The position numbers were made by a program, and so were the translations under genes. 64,000 bases of DNA from JAAYUJ01 sp963698165. GTDB lineage: Bacteria > Desulfobacterota > Syntrophobacteria > Syntrophobacterales > Syntrophobacteraceae. Shown piece by piece: positions 19,591 through 28,022 of this stretch; the stretch's first letter is position 1; each line of letters begins with the position of its first letter. Below the pieces are notes generated by a model. The model saw nothing but the letters and a program-made list of their open reading frames with translations. It did no database searches and was not told where the DNA came from. The stretch covers positions 434,001-498,000 of the forward strand of contig CAVOPT010000016.1 of NCBI GenBank assembly GCA_963698165.1, in the 5' to 3' direction.

Positions 19591-20040
19591 CGTTTCCTTC
19601 ACGGGAATCCGCCCCCTGGAAACCCTCACAATCGTCATCAGGCGATCATGAGCAATCAGATCAAAAGTAAAACAACTAGCACACGGGGTAGAAAAAACCA
19701 ACTAAAAAGTCCCCCACAGCCTTTCCCGTCCTAGGAAGTCTCAGGAAATCACTTGACTTTCCATCAGAACTTGCCCTATTTTCAACCTTCGGATTTTTCA
19801 CGAGATTTCGAAACGTTGAGCTCGAAGACCATCGAGGGGCCTGCCGAACCGCTCGGTCGATCGACCGTCGGATTGGACGGACAGCTTCCCTGCCGTGGGC
19901 TCAGTGGGTCAAGGGCTTTCAAATCTCCGGTTCATGCACCATGGGCAAGCCTTCTCCCCGCAAGGCTTCCTTCCGCGAGCGAGCTGCATTCTGAAAGACC
20001 GGCCTCTTCGGAGATCATGACTCAGAGAAAGGATCTGGAT
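19591..20040. other. Divergent intergenic region between xerC and the EF-G-like gene
   Basis: No gene is supported here. An open frame continuous with the EF-G-like gene extends back to 19753 but has no homology and begins inside the candidate promoter. Promoters for the long minus-strand operon and for the plus-strand gene are expected here. Only the plus-strand one could be assigned with any confidence. Confidence 0.6.
19753..19781 (+). promoter_or_regulatory. Candidate sigma-70 promoter for the EF-G-like gene
   Basis: TTGACT, a 17-base spacer, then CTATTT (or TATTTT with 18 bases). It would give a leader of roughly 250 bases before the ATG at 20041. The -10 match is only moderate. Confidence 0.4.
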
Positions 20041-22119
20041 ATGAAACACGACGCAGCAAATGTTCGGACTTTCGCTATCATTTCCCACGGCGGTGCAGGC
20101 AAGACTTCGCTTGCAGAGGCAATGCTCTTCTGCTCGGGTGTCACCACCCGCCTTGGGAAGCCGGACGAAGGCACCTCCATCATGGACTATGAACCGGAGG
20201 AGATGAAGCGCAAGGTCACGATAAGCAGCGCCTTTTGTTCGCTCTCCTGGAAGAAGCATCAGTTGAACCTCATTGACACACCCGGGGATTTCAATTTCAT
20301 CGCCGAGACCAAGACGTCCATGCAAGGCGCCGACGGGGTCGTCGTGCTGGCGGACGCGGTGGACGGGATACGCGTGCAGACGGAAAAGGTGTGGGAATTT
20401 GCCAATGAGCTCGGCCTGGCTCGAATGGTCTTCGTGAGCAAGATGGATCGGGAAAGGGCGGATTTCGCCAAGGCTGTCGAGACCATCCGGAACAATTTCG
20501 GCAAGGAATGTGTTCCCATTCTGGTTCCCATTGGGTCTGCGGAGTCCTTCATGGGTGTTGCGGACATCCTGAACGGGAAGGCATACCTCTACGCCAAGGG
20601 TGACAGCGGGCAGTTCGACGTTCAGGACATGCCCGCAGAATTGGCCGAAGCGGCGGCCCATTACAGGGAAGAGTTGGTGGAGCGCATTGCGGAATCCAGC
20701 GACGAGCTCCTGGAGAAGTACCTGGACACCGGCGAACTGGAACCGGAGGAAGTCAAGGCTGGGCTGCGCATGGCGGTCACGTCCGGAAAGCTGGTCCCGA
20801 TCGCCTGCGGTTCCGGATTCTTGAACATGGGCATGCAGCCCCTTCTCGACACCATCGTGGAATGCATGCCTTCTCCCATCGATCGCGGATCCGTCAAGGG
20901 GACCGTGCCGGGAAAAGACCAGGAGGCCTCACGGGATCCCGACGCGAATTCCCCCTTCAGCGGTCTTGTCATCAAGACCATAAGCGACCCCTACGCCGGT
21001 CGGCTCTCCGTGCTGCGGGTTTTCTCCGGGAGTTTGAGCTCCGACTCCACGGTGTACAATGCGACCAAGGACACCAAGGAGCGATTCGGGCAGTTGCTGC
21101 GCCTCAGGGGAAAGACGCAGGATCCCGTCGAGAGCGCCGGCCCCGGCGACATCGTTGCCGTTGCCAAACTCAAGGAAACGACCACCCAGGATACCCTCTG
21201 CGCCGAAAAGGATCCCATCGTTTTCCCCGTCGTGGATCTTCCCCCCGCCATCTACTCTCTGTCCGTCGAACCCAAGAGCAAGGGAGACGAAGAGAAGATT
21301 TTCTCGTCCCTTTCGAGGCTCATGGAGGAGGATCTCACTCTCAAACTGGAGCGTAACGAGGAAACCAAGGAGATGATCCTCTCCGGCATGGGAGAGATCC
21401 ATATCGAGACCATCGTCGACAAGCTGAAAAGGAAATTCGGGGTGGAAGTCAACCTGAAGCTTCCCAAGGTCGCCTACAAGGAAACCATCAAGAGCAAGGC
21501 CCGTGTCCAGGGCAAGTACAAGAAGCAGTCGGGCGGTCGCGGTCAGTATGGGGACTGCTGGATTGAAATGGAACCCCTGGCGAAAGGTGAGGGTTTTCAG
21601 TTTGTGGACAGAATCGTTGGAGGAGTCATTCCCAGGCAGTACATTCCCGCCGTGGAAAAGGGCATTGCCGAAGCCTGCCTGGAAGGGGCCCTCGCCGGAT
21701 ACCCGGTGGTCGACTTCATGGTGGGCCTCGTCGATGGTTCGTTCCATCCGGTGGATTCGTCGGAAATGGCCTTCAAGATCGCGGGATCCATGGCCTTCAA
21801 GAAAGCTGTCATGGAGGCCAAGCCGACCCTGCTGGAACCCATCGTGCTGATGGAAATCACGATTCCCGACGACTGCATGGGAGACATCATCGGGGACCTC
21901 AACTCAAGGCGGGGAAGGGTCCTCGGGATGGAAACCAAGGGAAAGAAGCAGATTGTCAAGGCCAACGTTCCCCTTGCGGAAGTGCTCAAGTACGCGCCGG
22001 AACTTCGTTCCATCTCTGCGGGCCGAGGCATGTTCACCATGAAGTTCTCCCACTACGAGGAAGTGCCGGCTCAGCTCCAGGAAAAGATCATCGAGGCCTC
22101 CAAGGAAGAACAGAAGTAA
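20041..22119 (+). CDS. Elongation factor G-like GTPase (second-type EF-G, FusA2-like)
   Basis: 692 residues from the ATG at 20041 with AAAGGA eight bases upstream. It has the full EF-G layout: GTPase domain (G1 SHGGAGKT at 15-22, G3 DTPGDFNF near 80, G4 SKMD in place of NKxD), beta-barrel domain II, and domains III-V (GMGEIHIE; GGRGQYGD; LNSRRGRVLGME). The altered G1, with GGAGKT instead of the classic DAGKTT, is typical of the EF-G-like paralogues carried beside a canonical fusA. The canonical gene, usually in the str operon, is not in this window. It may act in ribosome recycling or stress translation; this is inference. A strong terminator follows. Confidence 0.9.
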   Translation: MKHDAANVRTFAIISHGGAGKTSLAEAMLFCSGVTTRLGKPDEGTSIMDYEPEEMKRKVTISSAFCSLSWKKHQLNLIDTPGDFNFIAETKTSMQGADGVVVLADAVDGIRVQTEKVWEFANELGLARMVFVSKMDRERADFAKAVETIRNNFGKECVPILVPIGSAESFMGVADILNGKAYLYAKGDSGQFDVQDMPAELAEAAAHYREELVERIAESSDELLEKYLDTGELEPEEVKAGLRMAVTSGKLVPIACGSGFLNMGMQPLLDTIVECMPSPIDRGSVKGTVPGKDQEASRDPDANSPFSGLVIKTISDPYAGRLSVLRVFSGSLSSDSTVYNATKDTKERFGQLLRLRGKTQDPVESAGPGDIVAVAKLKETTTQDTLCAEKDPIVFPVVDLPPAIYSLSVEPKSKGDEEKIFSSLSRLMEEDLTLKLERNEETKEMILSGMGEIHIETIVDKLKRKFGVEVNLKLPKVAYKETIKSKARVQGKYKKQSGGRGQYGDCWIEMEPLAKGEGFQFVDRIVGGVIPRQYIPAVEKGIAEACLEGALAGYPVVDFMVGLVDGSFHPVDSSEMAFKIAGSMAFKKAVMEAKPTLLEPIVLMEITIPDDCMGDIIGDLNSRRGRVLGMETKGKKQIVKANVPLAEVLKYAPELRSISAGRGMFTMKFSHYEEVPAQLQEKIIEASKEEQK

Positions 22120-22182
22120 ATGACGGGACCGGCCCGCGTCATGCGCCGCCGCATCCCTTGATTGCCACTCTCGACAATCCGC

Positions 22183-22218
22183 GGAAACGGGGACTGACTG
22201 GTCCCCGTTTCCATTTCG
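22183..22218 (+). terminator. Rho-independent terminator after the EF-G-like gene
   Basis: A perfect 12-base-pair stem GGAAACGGGGAC / GTCCCCGTTTCC around a six-base loop TGACTG, followed by a short T-rich stretch ATTTC. It lies about 65 bases after the stop codon. Confidence 0.85.
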
Positions 22219-22360
22219 GACCCTGAGTTGACAATTCCTCGGTTGACACAGGGCTTCCCGCAAGAGGTATTCAGCCTGGGGTCGGCAAAGCCCCGTAGCT
22301 TGGTCTCCTGGAGCGAGCGTTGCCTGCGGCTCAGAAATGCCTATAATAGAGGGATTCGGT

Positions 22361-22432
22361 CGCTGCGGAGACGCGGAGCACGCGGAGGAAAAACCAAAAG
22401 AGAACCTCGGCGAGCTCTGTGCCCCTGCAGCG
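22361..22432 (+). repeat. Short inverted-repeat element, copy 1
   Basis: Begins CGCTGCGGAGACGCGGAG and ends with the near-complement CTCTGTGCCCCTGCAGCG, so the 72-base unit can fold on itself. The left arm matches, on the other strand, the right arm of the element at 61886-61970 (pattern CGCYGCRRAGACGCGRAG then ACGCGRAG). This resembles the abundant non-coding palindromes of the type GCAGAGACGCAGAG seen in many environmental bacteria. Confidence 0.6.
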
Positions 22433-22536
22433 AGATCCCGGCTTTTAATCGTTTCGAGTGGCCCAAGGGGCCATGCGGGGCCTCTGAAGAATGGTGCGTG
22501 ACGCAATGCGGCACAAGAATTCCTCGGTTCGTGTGA

Positions 22537-23706
22537 ATGCCTGCTGACTCCCATCACACTACGAACATGGCGGATCAGACTCAAGCGCAACGACGCGGAT
22601 ACACTGGAATGATAAACCGGATCCGTCTGCTGGATCTTGTGCAACTGTCGTGTCTTGCGAGAATGAGCCACAACGTCAGGGTGGATTCCCCTCATAAATC
22701 GGGTTTCATCGTGGTGGATTCCGGCACCGTGATCCATGCGGAAGCGGGGATTCAGGAAGGAGAGGGCGCGTTCTGCGAAATCCTCTCCTGGGAGAGCGGA
22801 AACTTCAGCACTCTTCCCCTTCCCGAGGAAAAGACCACGTCCATCAACAAATCATGGGAATATCTTCTCATCGAGGCCATGCGTTACGCGAGTGAAAGGG
22901 CTGCATCCGGCAGGAATGACGGATCGCCTCTGCCTTCGGGGGGCCAGAGCGGGTTCTTCGGGGTCGTTGAAGACATCCCCCTGAACGACCTGGTTCAGCT
23001 CGCGTGCATGGCTCGGATGGATCGTGTCATCCTGCTTGAGGGTGAGGCTTCGGCCGGAAAATTGGTGATCCAGGACGGACAGGTGTGTCATGCCCAGACC
23101 GGGCAACTGACGGGGGAAGATGCCTTCTGCGAATTGTTGAAAGTGCCGGGGGGCCGCTTCGAGACCCTTCCTCTCGAAGATGAGGTGGAATTGACCATCG
23201 CCAAGCCGTGGGAATACCTCCTCATCGATGCCATGCGGTTTCTGGACGAACAGTCAGGATCTCCCGACGAAGAAACCGCCGAGAGCGAAGAGAACAAGAG
23301 CGAAAGTCTGTTTCAGAGACTCATGAGATTGAAGGTCTCTGAAAAGATCCGCATGGCGATGATGGGGGACAAGGATGCCAGAGTCGTCCTCATCCGGGAT
23401 AGCAACCGGATGGTGCAACTGGCCATCATCAACAATCCCCGCATCACCGAAGGCGAGGTGACTTCCATCGCGTACTCGCGGAACGTGGACGAAGAAGTTC
23501 TTCGGAGAATCGCCAACAACCGCGAATGGACCAAGCTCTACCAGGTTCGTGCAGCACTGGTGAAGAACCCCAAAACACCACTGGCCATCTCCATGAAGAT
23601 GGTTCAGACTCTGCCACTTCAGGATTTGAAGGAGATCTCGAAGAGTAAATCCGTTCCCGCTGCCGTGGCCAATGCAGCCAAGAGACACGCCATGCAGAAG
23701 CCATGA
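22537..23706 (+). CDS. Tandem DUF4388 (PATAN-like) protein
   Basis: Up to 389 residues; in-frame ATGs at 22567 and 22609 are alternative starts and no site has a strong ribosome-binding sequence. Two DUF4388-like domains are visible as an internal duplication: LLDLVQLSCLARM ... GFIVVDSGTVIHAEAG and LNDLVQLACMARM ... GKLVIQDGQVCHAQTG, each ending in WEYLLI(E/D)AMR. A charged linker leads to a C-terminal helical repeat region (about 270-389) such as ARVVLIRDSNRMVQLAIINNP. Proteins of this build in Desulfobacterota and myxobacteria are linked to two-component or gliding/Frz-like signalling. The function here is unknown. Its stop overlaps the start of mogA. Confidence 0.8.
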   Translation: MPADSHHTTNMADQTQAQRRGYTGMINRIRLLDLVQLSCLARMSHNVRVDSPHKSGFIVVDSGTVIHAEAGIQEGEGAFCEILSWESGNFSTLPLPEEKTTSINKSWEYLLIEAMRYASERAASGRNDGSPLPSGGQSGFFGVVEDIPLNDLVQLACMARMDRVILLEGEASAGKLVIQDGQVCHAQTGQLTGEDAFCELLKVPGGRFETLPLEDEVELTIAKPWEYLLIDAMRFLDEQSGSPDEETAESEENKSESLFQRLMRLKVSEKIRMAMMGDKDARVVLIRDSNRMVQLAIINNPRITEGEVTSIAYSRNVDEEVLRRIANNREWTKLYQVRAALVKNPKTPLAISMKMVQTLPLQDLKEISKSKSVPAAVANAAKRHAMQKP

Positions 23707-24269
23707 CCGTGGAGAAATTGATGGATCATCATTCGGGGGGGGAGAGAGGCTGTTTCAGCCGAACCGCCGCGGTACTCACCATCAGTGACCGTGGGGCGAA
23801 GGGTGAGAGGGAAGATCTTTCCGGGAACACAATTTGCGCGAGGCTCGTCGCGGAGGGCTACCTCATCGAGTACAGGACCATCATTCCCGACGAAGCAAAA
23901 GAAATCAGCCGAGTCCTGCGAGATTTGGCTGACACGAGGAATACGGCGCTGATCATCACGACGGGAGGAACCGGAGTCGCCCCCAGAGACGTCACGCCGG
24001 AGGCGACGATGGCGGTGGTCGAACGCGTGGTGCCGGGAATGGCCGAAGCCATGCGCTCCGCGAGCCTCGCGAAAACCCCTCACGCCATGATCTCCAGGGG
24101 TGTCGCGGGAATTCGGGGGAAATCCCTCATCGTGAACCTGCCGGGGAGTCCCAAAGGGGCCCTGGAAAACCTCCTGGTGCTTCTTCCCGCGTTGCCCCAC
24201 GCCCTCAACAAGATACAGGGGGACCCGGCGGATTGTGCCGACGAAACCGTTCATGGCATGACATCATGA
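23703..24269 (+). CDS. mogA: Molybdopterin adenylyltransferase (MogA/MoaB family)
   Basis: 188 residues. ATGA overlap with the DUF4388 gene fixes the start, leaving a ~20-residue N-terminal tail before the conserved core AAVLTISDRGAKGEREDLSG. The nucleotide/molybdopterin site TTGGTGVAPRDVTPEAT and the C-terminal NLPGSPKGA are intact. It adenylylates molybdopterin before metal insertion, supporting Mo/W enzymes such as formate dehydrogenases. No other cofactor gene is adjacent. MogA and MoaB are hard to separate by eye. Confidence 0.9.
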   Translation: MTVEKLMDHHSGGERGCFSRTAAVLTISDRGAKGEREDLSGNTICARLVAEGYLIEYRTIIPDEAKEISRVLRDLADTRNTALIITTGGTGVAPRDVTPEATMAVVERVVPGMAEAMRSASLAKTPHAMISRGVAGIRGKSLIVNLPGSPKGALENLLVLLPALPHALNKIQGDPADCADETVHGMTS

Positions 24270-24335
24270 GGACACCCGCATGCCGCCTGGTCGCCGTCTT
24301 CCACCACTGCATTTCAGCCTGATCCAGCCTGCATT

Positions 24336-24734
24336 TCATTCCACATCCGAACCGGAGGGGGTCCCGATTCGAGCTCGCCTCTCCGCAAACCTTGCTTTGA
24401 TTCCCTCCCGCTTTTCCTTGTATTTGCGGTTGATTGCCCCTGAAAGTTCTTCGGCCGCCAGGACCTTCCCCTCCGCTTCCCCGACTCGCGTGAGCTGCTG
24501 CTGCACGGCCGGCGCATTCCGCCAGTCCCCTTCTCTGTCGGAAAGGAAATAGACTTCGGTTCCGAGCTCTCTCATGGCCCTGTCCAGTTCTTTCTGGGCT
24601 CTACATTTCTTCCAGCCGCACAGTCTAAGCCTGAAAAATCGCGTGAGCCAGTGGAACGTGGCCAGGAAAACCTGGAAAAAGAAGGTGAGACCCTTCAGCA
24701 TGAAGCTCTTTGCCATGTTGAAAATACCCGTCAT
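24336..24734 (-). CDS. Hypothetical membrane-associated coiled-coil protein
   Basis: 132 residues from the ATG at 24734 with GGGAG eight bases upstream; an ATG 33 bases earlier is possible. A hydrophobic/amphipathic N-terminus (MLKGLTFFFQVFLATFHWLTRFF) is followed by a basic stretch with two cysteines (LCGWKKC). A long charged helical region follows, ending in KYKEKREGIKARFAERRA. No family recognised. It converges with mogA and lies downstream of the Mut7-C gene on the same strand. Confidence 0.55.
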   Translation of the reverse strand: MTGIFNMAKSFMLKGLTFFFQVFLATFHWLTRFFRLRLCGWKKCRAQKELDRAMRELGTEVYFLSDREGDWRNAPAVQQQLTRVGEAEGKVLAAEELSGAINRKYKEKREGIKARFAERRARIGTPSGSDVE

Positions 24735-24819
24735 CGTTTCAACTCCCTTCGTTGTCGTGTCTTCCATTTCATGAAGAAGTCCAGTACCGGTCGAGAGGGC
24801 GCTGGAATTTGGGAAGAGT

Positions 24820-25281
24820 CTATTGGACAGACCATCCGGTCTGGCATGCCAATCGGTCGCTCATGCGCTTGGAATGACTCCCGGGCCAGTAAATCCTGTT
24901 GCACCCGGGACACTGATGAAACTCGGCTTGCGTCTCGTAAACGTAGTCAGGCACGGCTCCCAGAGCCTCCCGCCTGGAGATGATCCGCAGCGGCTCATTG
25001 CACCGGATGCACCGGGTCAGGGGCTGAAGGTCTTCCCTCGCGATTCCGAGGGCCGTGATGAGCTCGTGGAGTTGTTCAGAGGGGTCGTTGGCCTCCAGCA
25101 GCAGCACCTGGCCTTGGGTGGACCACCGTCGGCTCCGTGTCACGACGGTGAATCCGTCCCTCCTGAGATGATCCAGCTCCACTTGTGAAGCGATCCTTTC
25201 ACAGCGGGCATCAAAGCCGAGGATGCGAAGCCATTTTGCGAGCTTGCCAAGCATGCTGTCCACCGCAAAACGCCTCGCCAT
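24820..25281 (-). CDS. Mut7-C (DUF82) PIN-like RNase domain protein with zinc ribbon
   Basis: 153 residues. The N-terminal half carries the Mut7-C pattern RFAVDSMLGKLAKWLRILGFDA with the early acidic residue, and VVTRSRR at the expected second site. The C-terminal half has a zinc ribbon with CIRC and CPGC knuckles and the family ending IYWPGSH. These proteins are predicted single-domain ribonucleases of the PIN-like class; biochemical function is mostly unknown. It starts 10 bases after the stop of the LolB-like gene, so it belongs to the minus-strand unit of two lipoproteins. Confidence 0.85.
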   Translation of the reverse strand: MARRFAVDSMLGKLAKWLRILGFDARCERIASQVELDHLRRDGFTVVTRSRRWSTQGQVLLLEANDPSEQLHELITALGIAREDLQPLTRCIRCNEPLRIISRREALGAVPDYVYETQAEFHQCPGCNRIYWPGSHSKRMSDRLACQTGWSVQ

Positions 25282-25291
25282 GGGACTTGCC

Positions 25292-26074
25292 TCATTTCAA
25301 GGTGGCCAGATCTATGGAACGGGTGCCATTGGGAACGGCAAGGGCAAAAGCAGAGTCTGGCGGTTGTTTCGATGGAACCAGTTGGTCAATTCTCACTTCC
25401 AGTCGCCACTGATCCGACTCGAATTTCACCTTGCGGGGAATGTTCTGCGGGTCGAGGTCCACCGGGGGATCGTACGTTACCGTGTAGGCGCGGGGCCCTT
25501 CGCGCACGAGGACGCTCTCAACAGCGTAGGACTGGGAGGCGAGCTTCCACGTGAAAGCCATGTTGTTCCCTGGATCCTTGATGTGGAGCAGCAAACTCGA
25601 CTGGTCGGGCAGCACCTGGATGTGATCGAGCTGCTCCTTCGACATGATCGAGATCAAACTCCTGCTGAATGCGTCCGGGGGTATGGTGGCGCCAAGAAAG
25701 TGATCGATGAGGCTTTCACCCGACGCGGCGGTGTAAACGACTTGTTCCGAGGGGATCCAAAGGGCTGACAGGTTCTCGTCGAAGATGAGCACACCGGCGG
25801 TTTGGCCGAGCTTGTGAGCCTCAAACCGGAGTCGATGAGGAAGATCGGCCACGACGAAGGCTTGCACGCTGAATGTTTTCTTGGCGCCCTCGCCCCGCAC
25901 GCTCACCTTCGCCTGATACCCTTCCCAGGACTCACTGCGGGTCCTGAGTTTCGAAATCAAGTCCTCCCGCGGAAGCAAGGTCGGCGGCATGGCGACGGGA
26001 GGCTTGGGCGCACAGGCCGATACTATGCCGGCGAGGACTGTCAAGAGAAGGAATTGGATGGTGCGGAGTCTCAT
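25292..26074 (-). CDS. LolB/DUF4292-like outer-membrane lipoprotein
   Basis: 260 residues. Lipoprotein signal: MRLRTIQFLLLTVLAGIVSAC with the lipid-bearing cysteine at 21. The body looks like a single half-open beta barrel of the LolB/DUF4292 type (SWEGYQAKVSVRGEG, LPHRLRFEAHKLGQTAGVLIFD, ALWIPSEQVVYTA). Such proteins take part in lipoprotein insertion or lipid-ligand binding at the outer membrane. The start overlaps the stop of the TPR lipoprotein gene (ATGA), so the two are translationally coupled. Equivalence to E. coli LolB is not certain. Confidence 0.75.
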   Translation of the reverse strand: MRLRTIQFLLLTVLAGIVSACAPKPPVAMPPTLLPREDLISKLRTRSESWEGYQAKVSVRGEGAKKTFSVQAFVVADLPHRLRFEAHKLGQTAGVLIFDENLSALWIPSEQVVYTAASGESLIDHFLGATIPPDAFSRSLISIMSKEQLDHIQVLPDQSSLLLHIKDPGNNMAFTWKLASQSYAVESVLVREGPRAYTVTYDPPVDLDPQNIPRKVKFESDQWRLEVRIDQLVPSKQPPDSAFALAVPNGTRSIDLATLK

Positions 26075-27783
26075 TGGATCAGCCTGAGCTTCTCTTTGAC
26101 CTTCTCGGGCTCGGGGTGGTGGAGATCGAGGGCCCTAAGGTACGCTTCCACCGCCTTGGTCCGGTTTCCGAGGCTCTTTTGGATATCCCCCAGGTGTTCG
26201 TGAATGACCGGGTCCATGGGCACTTTTTTCAGCGCTTCAAGGATCATCTGCAGAGCCTTTTGCTGCTGCCCCATCTTGAAGTATACCCATGCCAGGCTGT
26301 CCTTGATGTAGCCGTCTTCCGGCTCCAATGCAAGGGCCCGCATGATCATCTGCTTTGCCTTGGTTAGATGGAGCCCCATATCGGCGTAGGTGTACCCAAT
26401 GTAGTTGAGGGCATTGGCGTTCCTGGGGTCAATTTGAAGGACCTTCTCCATGATCTCGATGGCTTCATACTTCCGCTCCATCTTGTCGAGGAGCACACCC
26501 TTGCGGAAGAGGAGGTCCACATCCATGGGGGATTTCCCGAGGCCTCGTTCAACGGCTTTCATGGCCTCATCGTAGCGCTTTTCCTCCTCGTGGATGACCG
26601 CCAGATAGAGGTAGAGCTCCGGCATCTCGGGAAAACTCGCGAGGGCGCTCTGAATGGCTTCAAGGCCACTGCGGTAGTCCTTCAACTTGGTGTATGCCAT
26701 TGCGAGCCGAATCTGGGCCGTGTTCCAGACAGGACTCTCGCGGGAGATCTGCCGATAGCTGGCCACCGCCTTGTCCAAGTCTCCTTTCTCCTCGTGGGCG
26801 TTGCCCAGGTAGAAAAGGGCCTGGTCGTTTCCCGGCTCCTCTTCCAGAAGGCGGGAGAAATCCTGGATGGCGGCGTCGTATTTCTTCTGCTGCAGGTGGA
26901 TGATTCCAATCTTGAGGCGGCTTTCCGGGTCCTTGCGATTCATGGAGACCAGTTCCCCGAACTGCTGCAGGGCGTTGTCCGTTTTCCCTCCTCGCATGTA
27001 TAGATTGCCGAGTCGCGTGTGAGCCTGCGCACTTGCGGGATTGAAGGAAAGAATCCGCCGGTACGTCTTCTCGGCCAGCCGGTGCCGGTCCGTGACTTCG
27101 TAAAGGTAAGCCAGGTCAAGGAGGGCATTCTCGAAAGCGGGATCCACGGAAAGGACATCCTTGTACATGGACTCCGCCTGCCTGTACAATTTCATGTCCA
27201 GGAAGATACGGGCCTTGTAGTATGGAACCATGGGGTTGTCCGGAAGCAGTTTGCGAAGCTTGCCGAACGCTTCCATGGCCTCCCCGAATCGCCCGGTCTG
27301 GGCGTACAGAGCGCCCAGCAGGAGGTAGGCATCCTCCGCGTCCGGTTTGGTCGCGATGACGTGCCTGTAAGCCTCTATAGCCTTGCCGCTTTGTCCAACG
27401 CCGGCATAAAGCTGGCCGAGGAGCATGTAGGCGGGGAGGTACCCAGGGTCAATCCTGGTGGCATCTTCAGCCAGTTTGATGGCGGCGTCCACTTTGCCCT
27501 GCCGCACGCTGAGGGCGGCAAGTTCAGTGAGGAGCATCGTCGAGGTTGGATCTCTTTTCAAGGCGTCGGTGTATGACTCGATGGCCTTGTCGATCTGGTT
27601 GTCCCGAAGCTGGGACTGGGCCGTCAAATAGTCGTAATAGACGTCCGCCTGGGGCAGAGGCATGGCGCGGTCCACCTTGAACTGGGTAGTCGTGAAAACA
27701 CTTCGACTCAAACCTTGCTTGCCACACCCGTACACTGCCAGGAGCACACAGAGGGGAAAAAACAAAAACCGCGAGAAGATCAT
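26071..27783 (-). CDS. TPR-repeat lipoprotein
   Basis: 570 residues from the ATG at 27783 with AGGGA upstream; the frame extends 33 codons further without homology. A signal peptide (FFPLCVLLAVYGC) with lipobox cysteine at 20 is followed by roughly 14-15 tandem tetratricopeptide repeats, for example QIDKAIESYTDALKRDPTS, GQSGKAIEAYRHVIATKPD and GDLDKAVASYRQISRESPV, running to the C-terminus. It is a scaffold expected on the periplasmic face of the outer membrane. Coupled by ATGA overlap with the LolB-like gene. Similar large TPR lipoproteins occur in envelope assembly systems; the partner is not known. Confidence 0.85.
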   Translation of the reverse strand: MIFSRFLFFPLCVLLAVYGCGKQGLSRSVFTTTQFKVDRAMPLPQADVYYDYLTAQSQLRDNQIDKAIESYTDALKRDPTSTMLLTELAALSVRQGKVDAAIKLAEDATRIDPGYLPAYMLLGQLYAGVGQSGKAIEAYRHVIATKPDAEDAYLLLGALYAQTGRFGEAMEAFGKLRKLLPDNPMVPYYKARIFLDMKLYRQAESMYKDVLSVDPAFENALLDLAYLYEVTDRHRLAEKTYRRILSFNPASAQAHTRLGNLYMRGGKTDNALQQFGELVSMNRKDPESRLKIGIIHLQQKKYDAAIQDFSRLLEEEPGNDQALFYLGNAHEEKGDLDKAVASYRQISRESPVWNTAQIRLAMAYTKLKDYRSGLEAIQSALASFPEMPELYLYLAVIHEEEKRYDEAMKAVERGLGKSPMDVDLLFRKGVLLDKMERKYEAIEIMEKVLQIDPRNANALNYIGYTYADMGLHLTKAKQMIMRALALEPEDGYIKDSLAWVYFKMGQQQKALQMILEALKKVPMDPVIHEHLGDIQKSLGNRTKAVEAYLRALDLHHPEPEKVKEKLRLIQ

Positions 27784-28022
27784 GATTGTCCCTGTAAAGG
27801 TGCAAGATAAAATGTAATAAAAAACAATGAAGTACAACTCGCGATGACTAACACATTTGATATGGCGAGTCAACGACTTCACGGGAAATACCGGACGAAG
27901 TCCATTCCCCGGGAAGGTCGACCATCCCTGTCCCGTGTTGCAGGTTGGAAGAACGTCGGGTTACGATGGTTTGGCCGATAGGGTCCGGTGGGTTTGGGTT
28001 TTTCCCGGTTGATTGAAAACCG

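Larger units (their letters stand above)
22120..22536. other. Intergenic region with terminator and palindromic repeat
   Basis: No gene is supported; the open frame covering 22228-22536 has no ribosome-binding site or recognisable sequence and crosses a repeat. It holds the EF-G-like terminator (22183-22218) and a 72-base inverted-repeat element (22361-22432). The last ~100 bases should contain the promoter for the DUF4388 gene, but no clear one was seen. Confidence 0.6.

Noticed and set aside
22228..22536. 102-residue open frame upstream of the DUF4388 gene
   Set aside because: Crosses the palindromic repeat, basic low-complexity composition, no start signal.
22213..22536. 6S RNA or riboswitch upstream of the DUF4388 gene
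   Set aside because: Some GC-rich pairing is possible, but no consensus bulge or conserved core was recognised.
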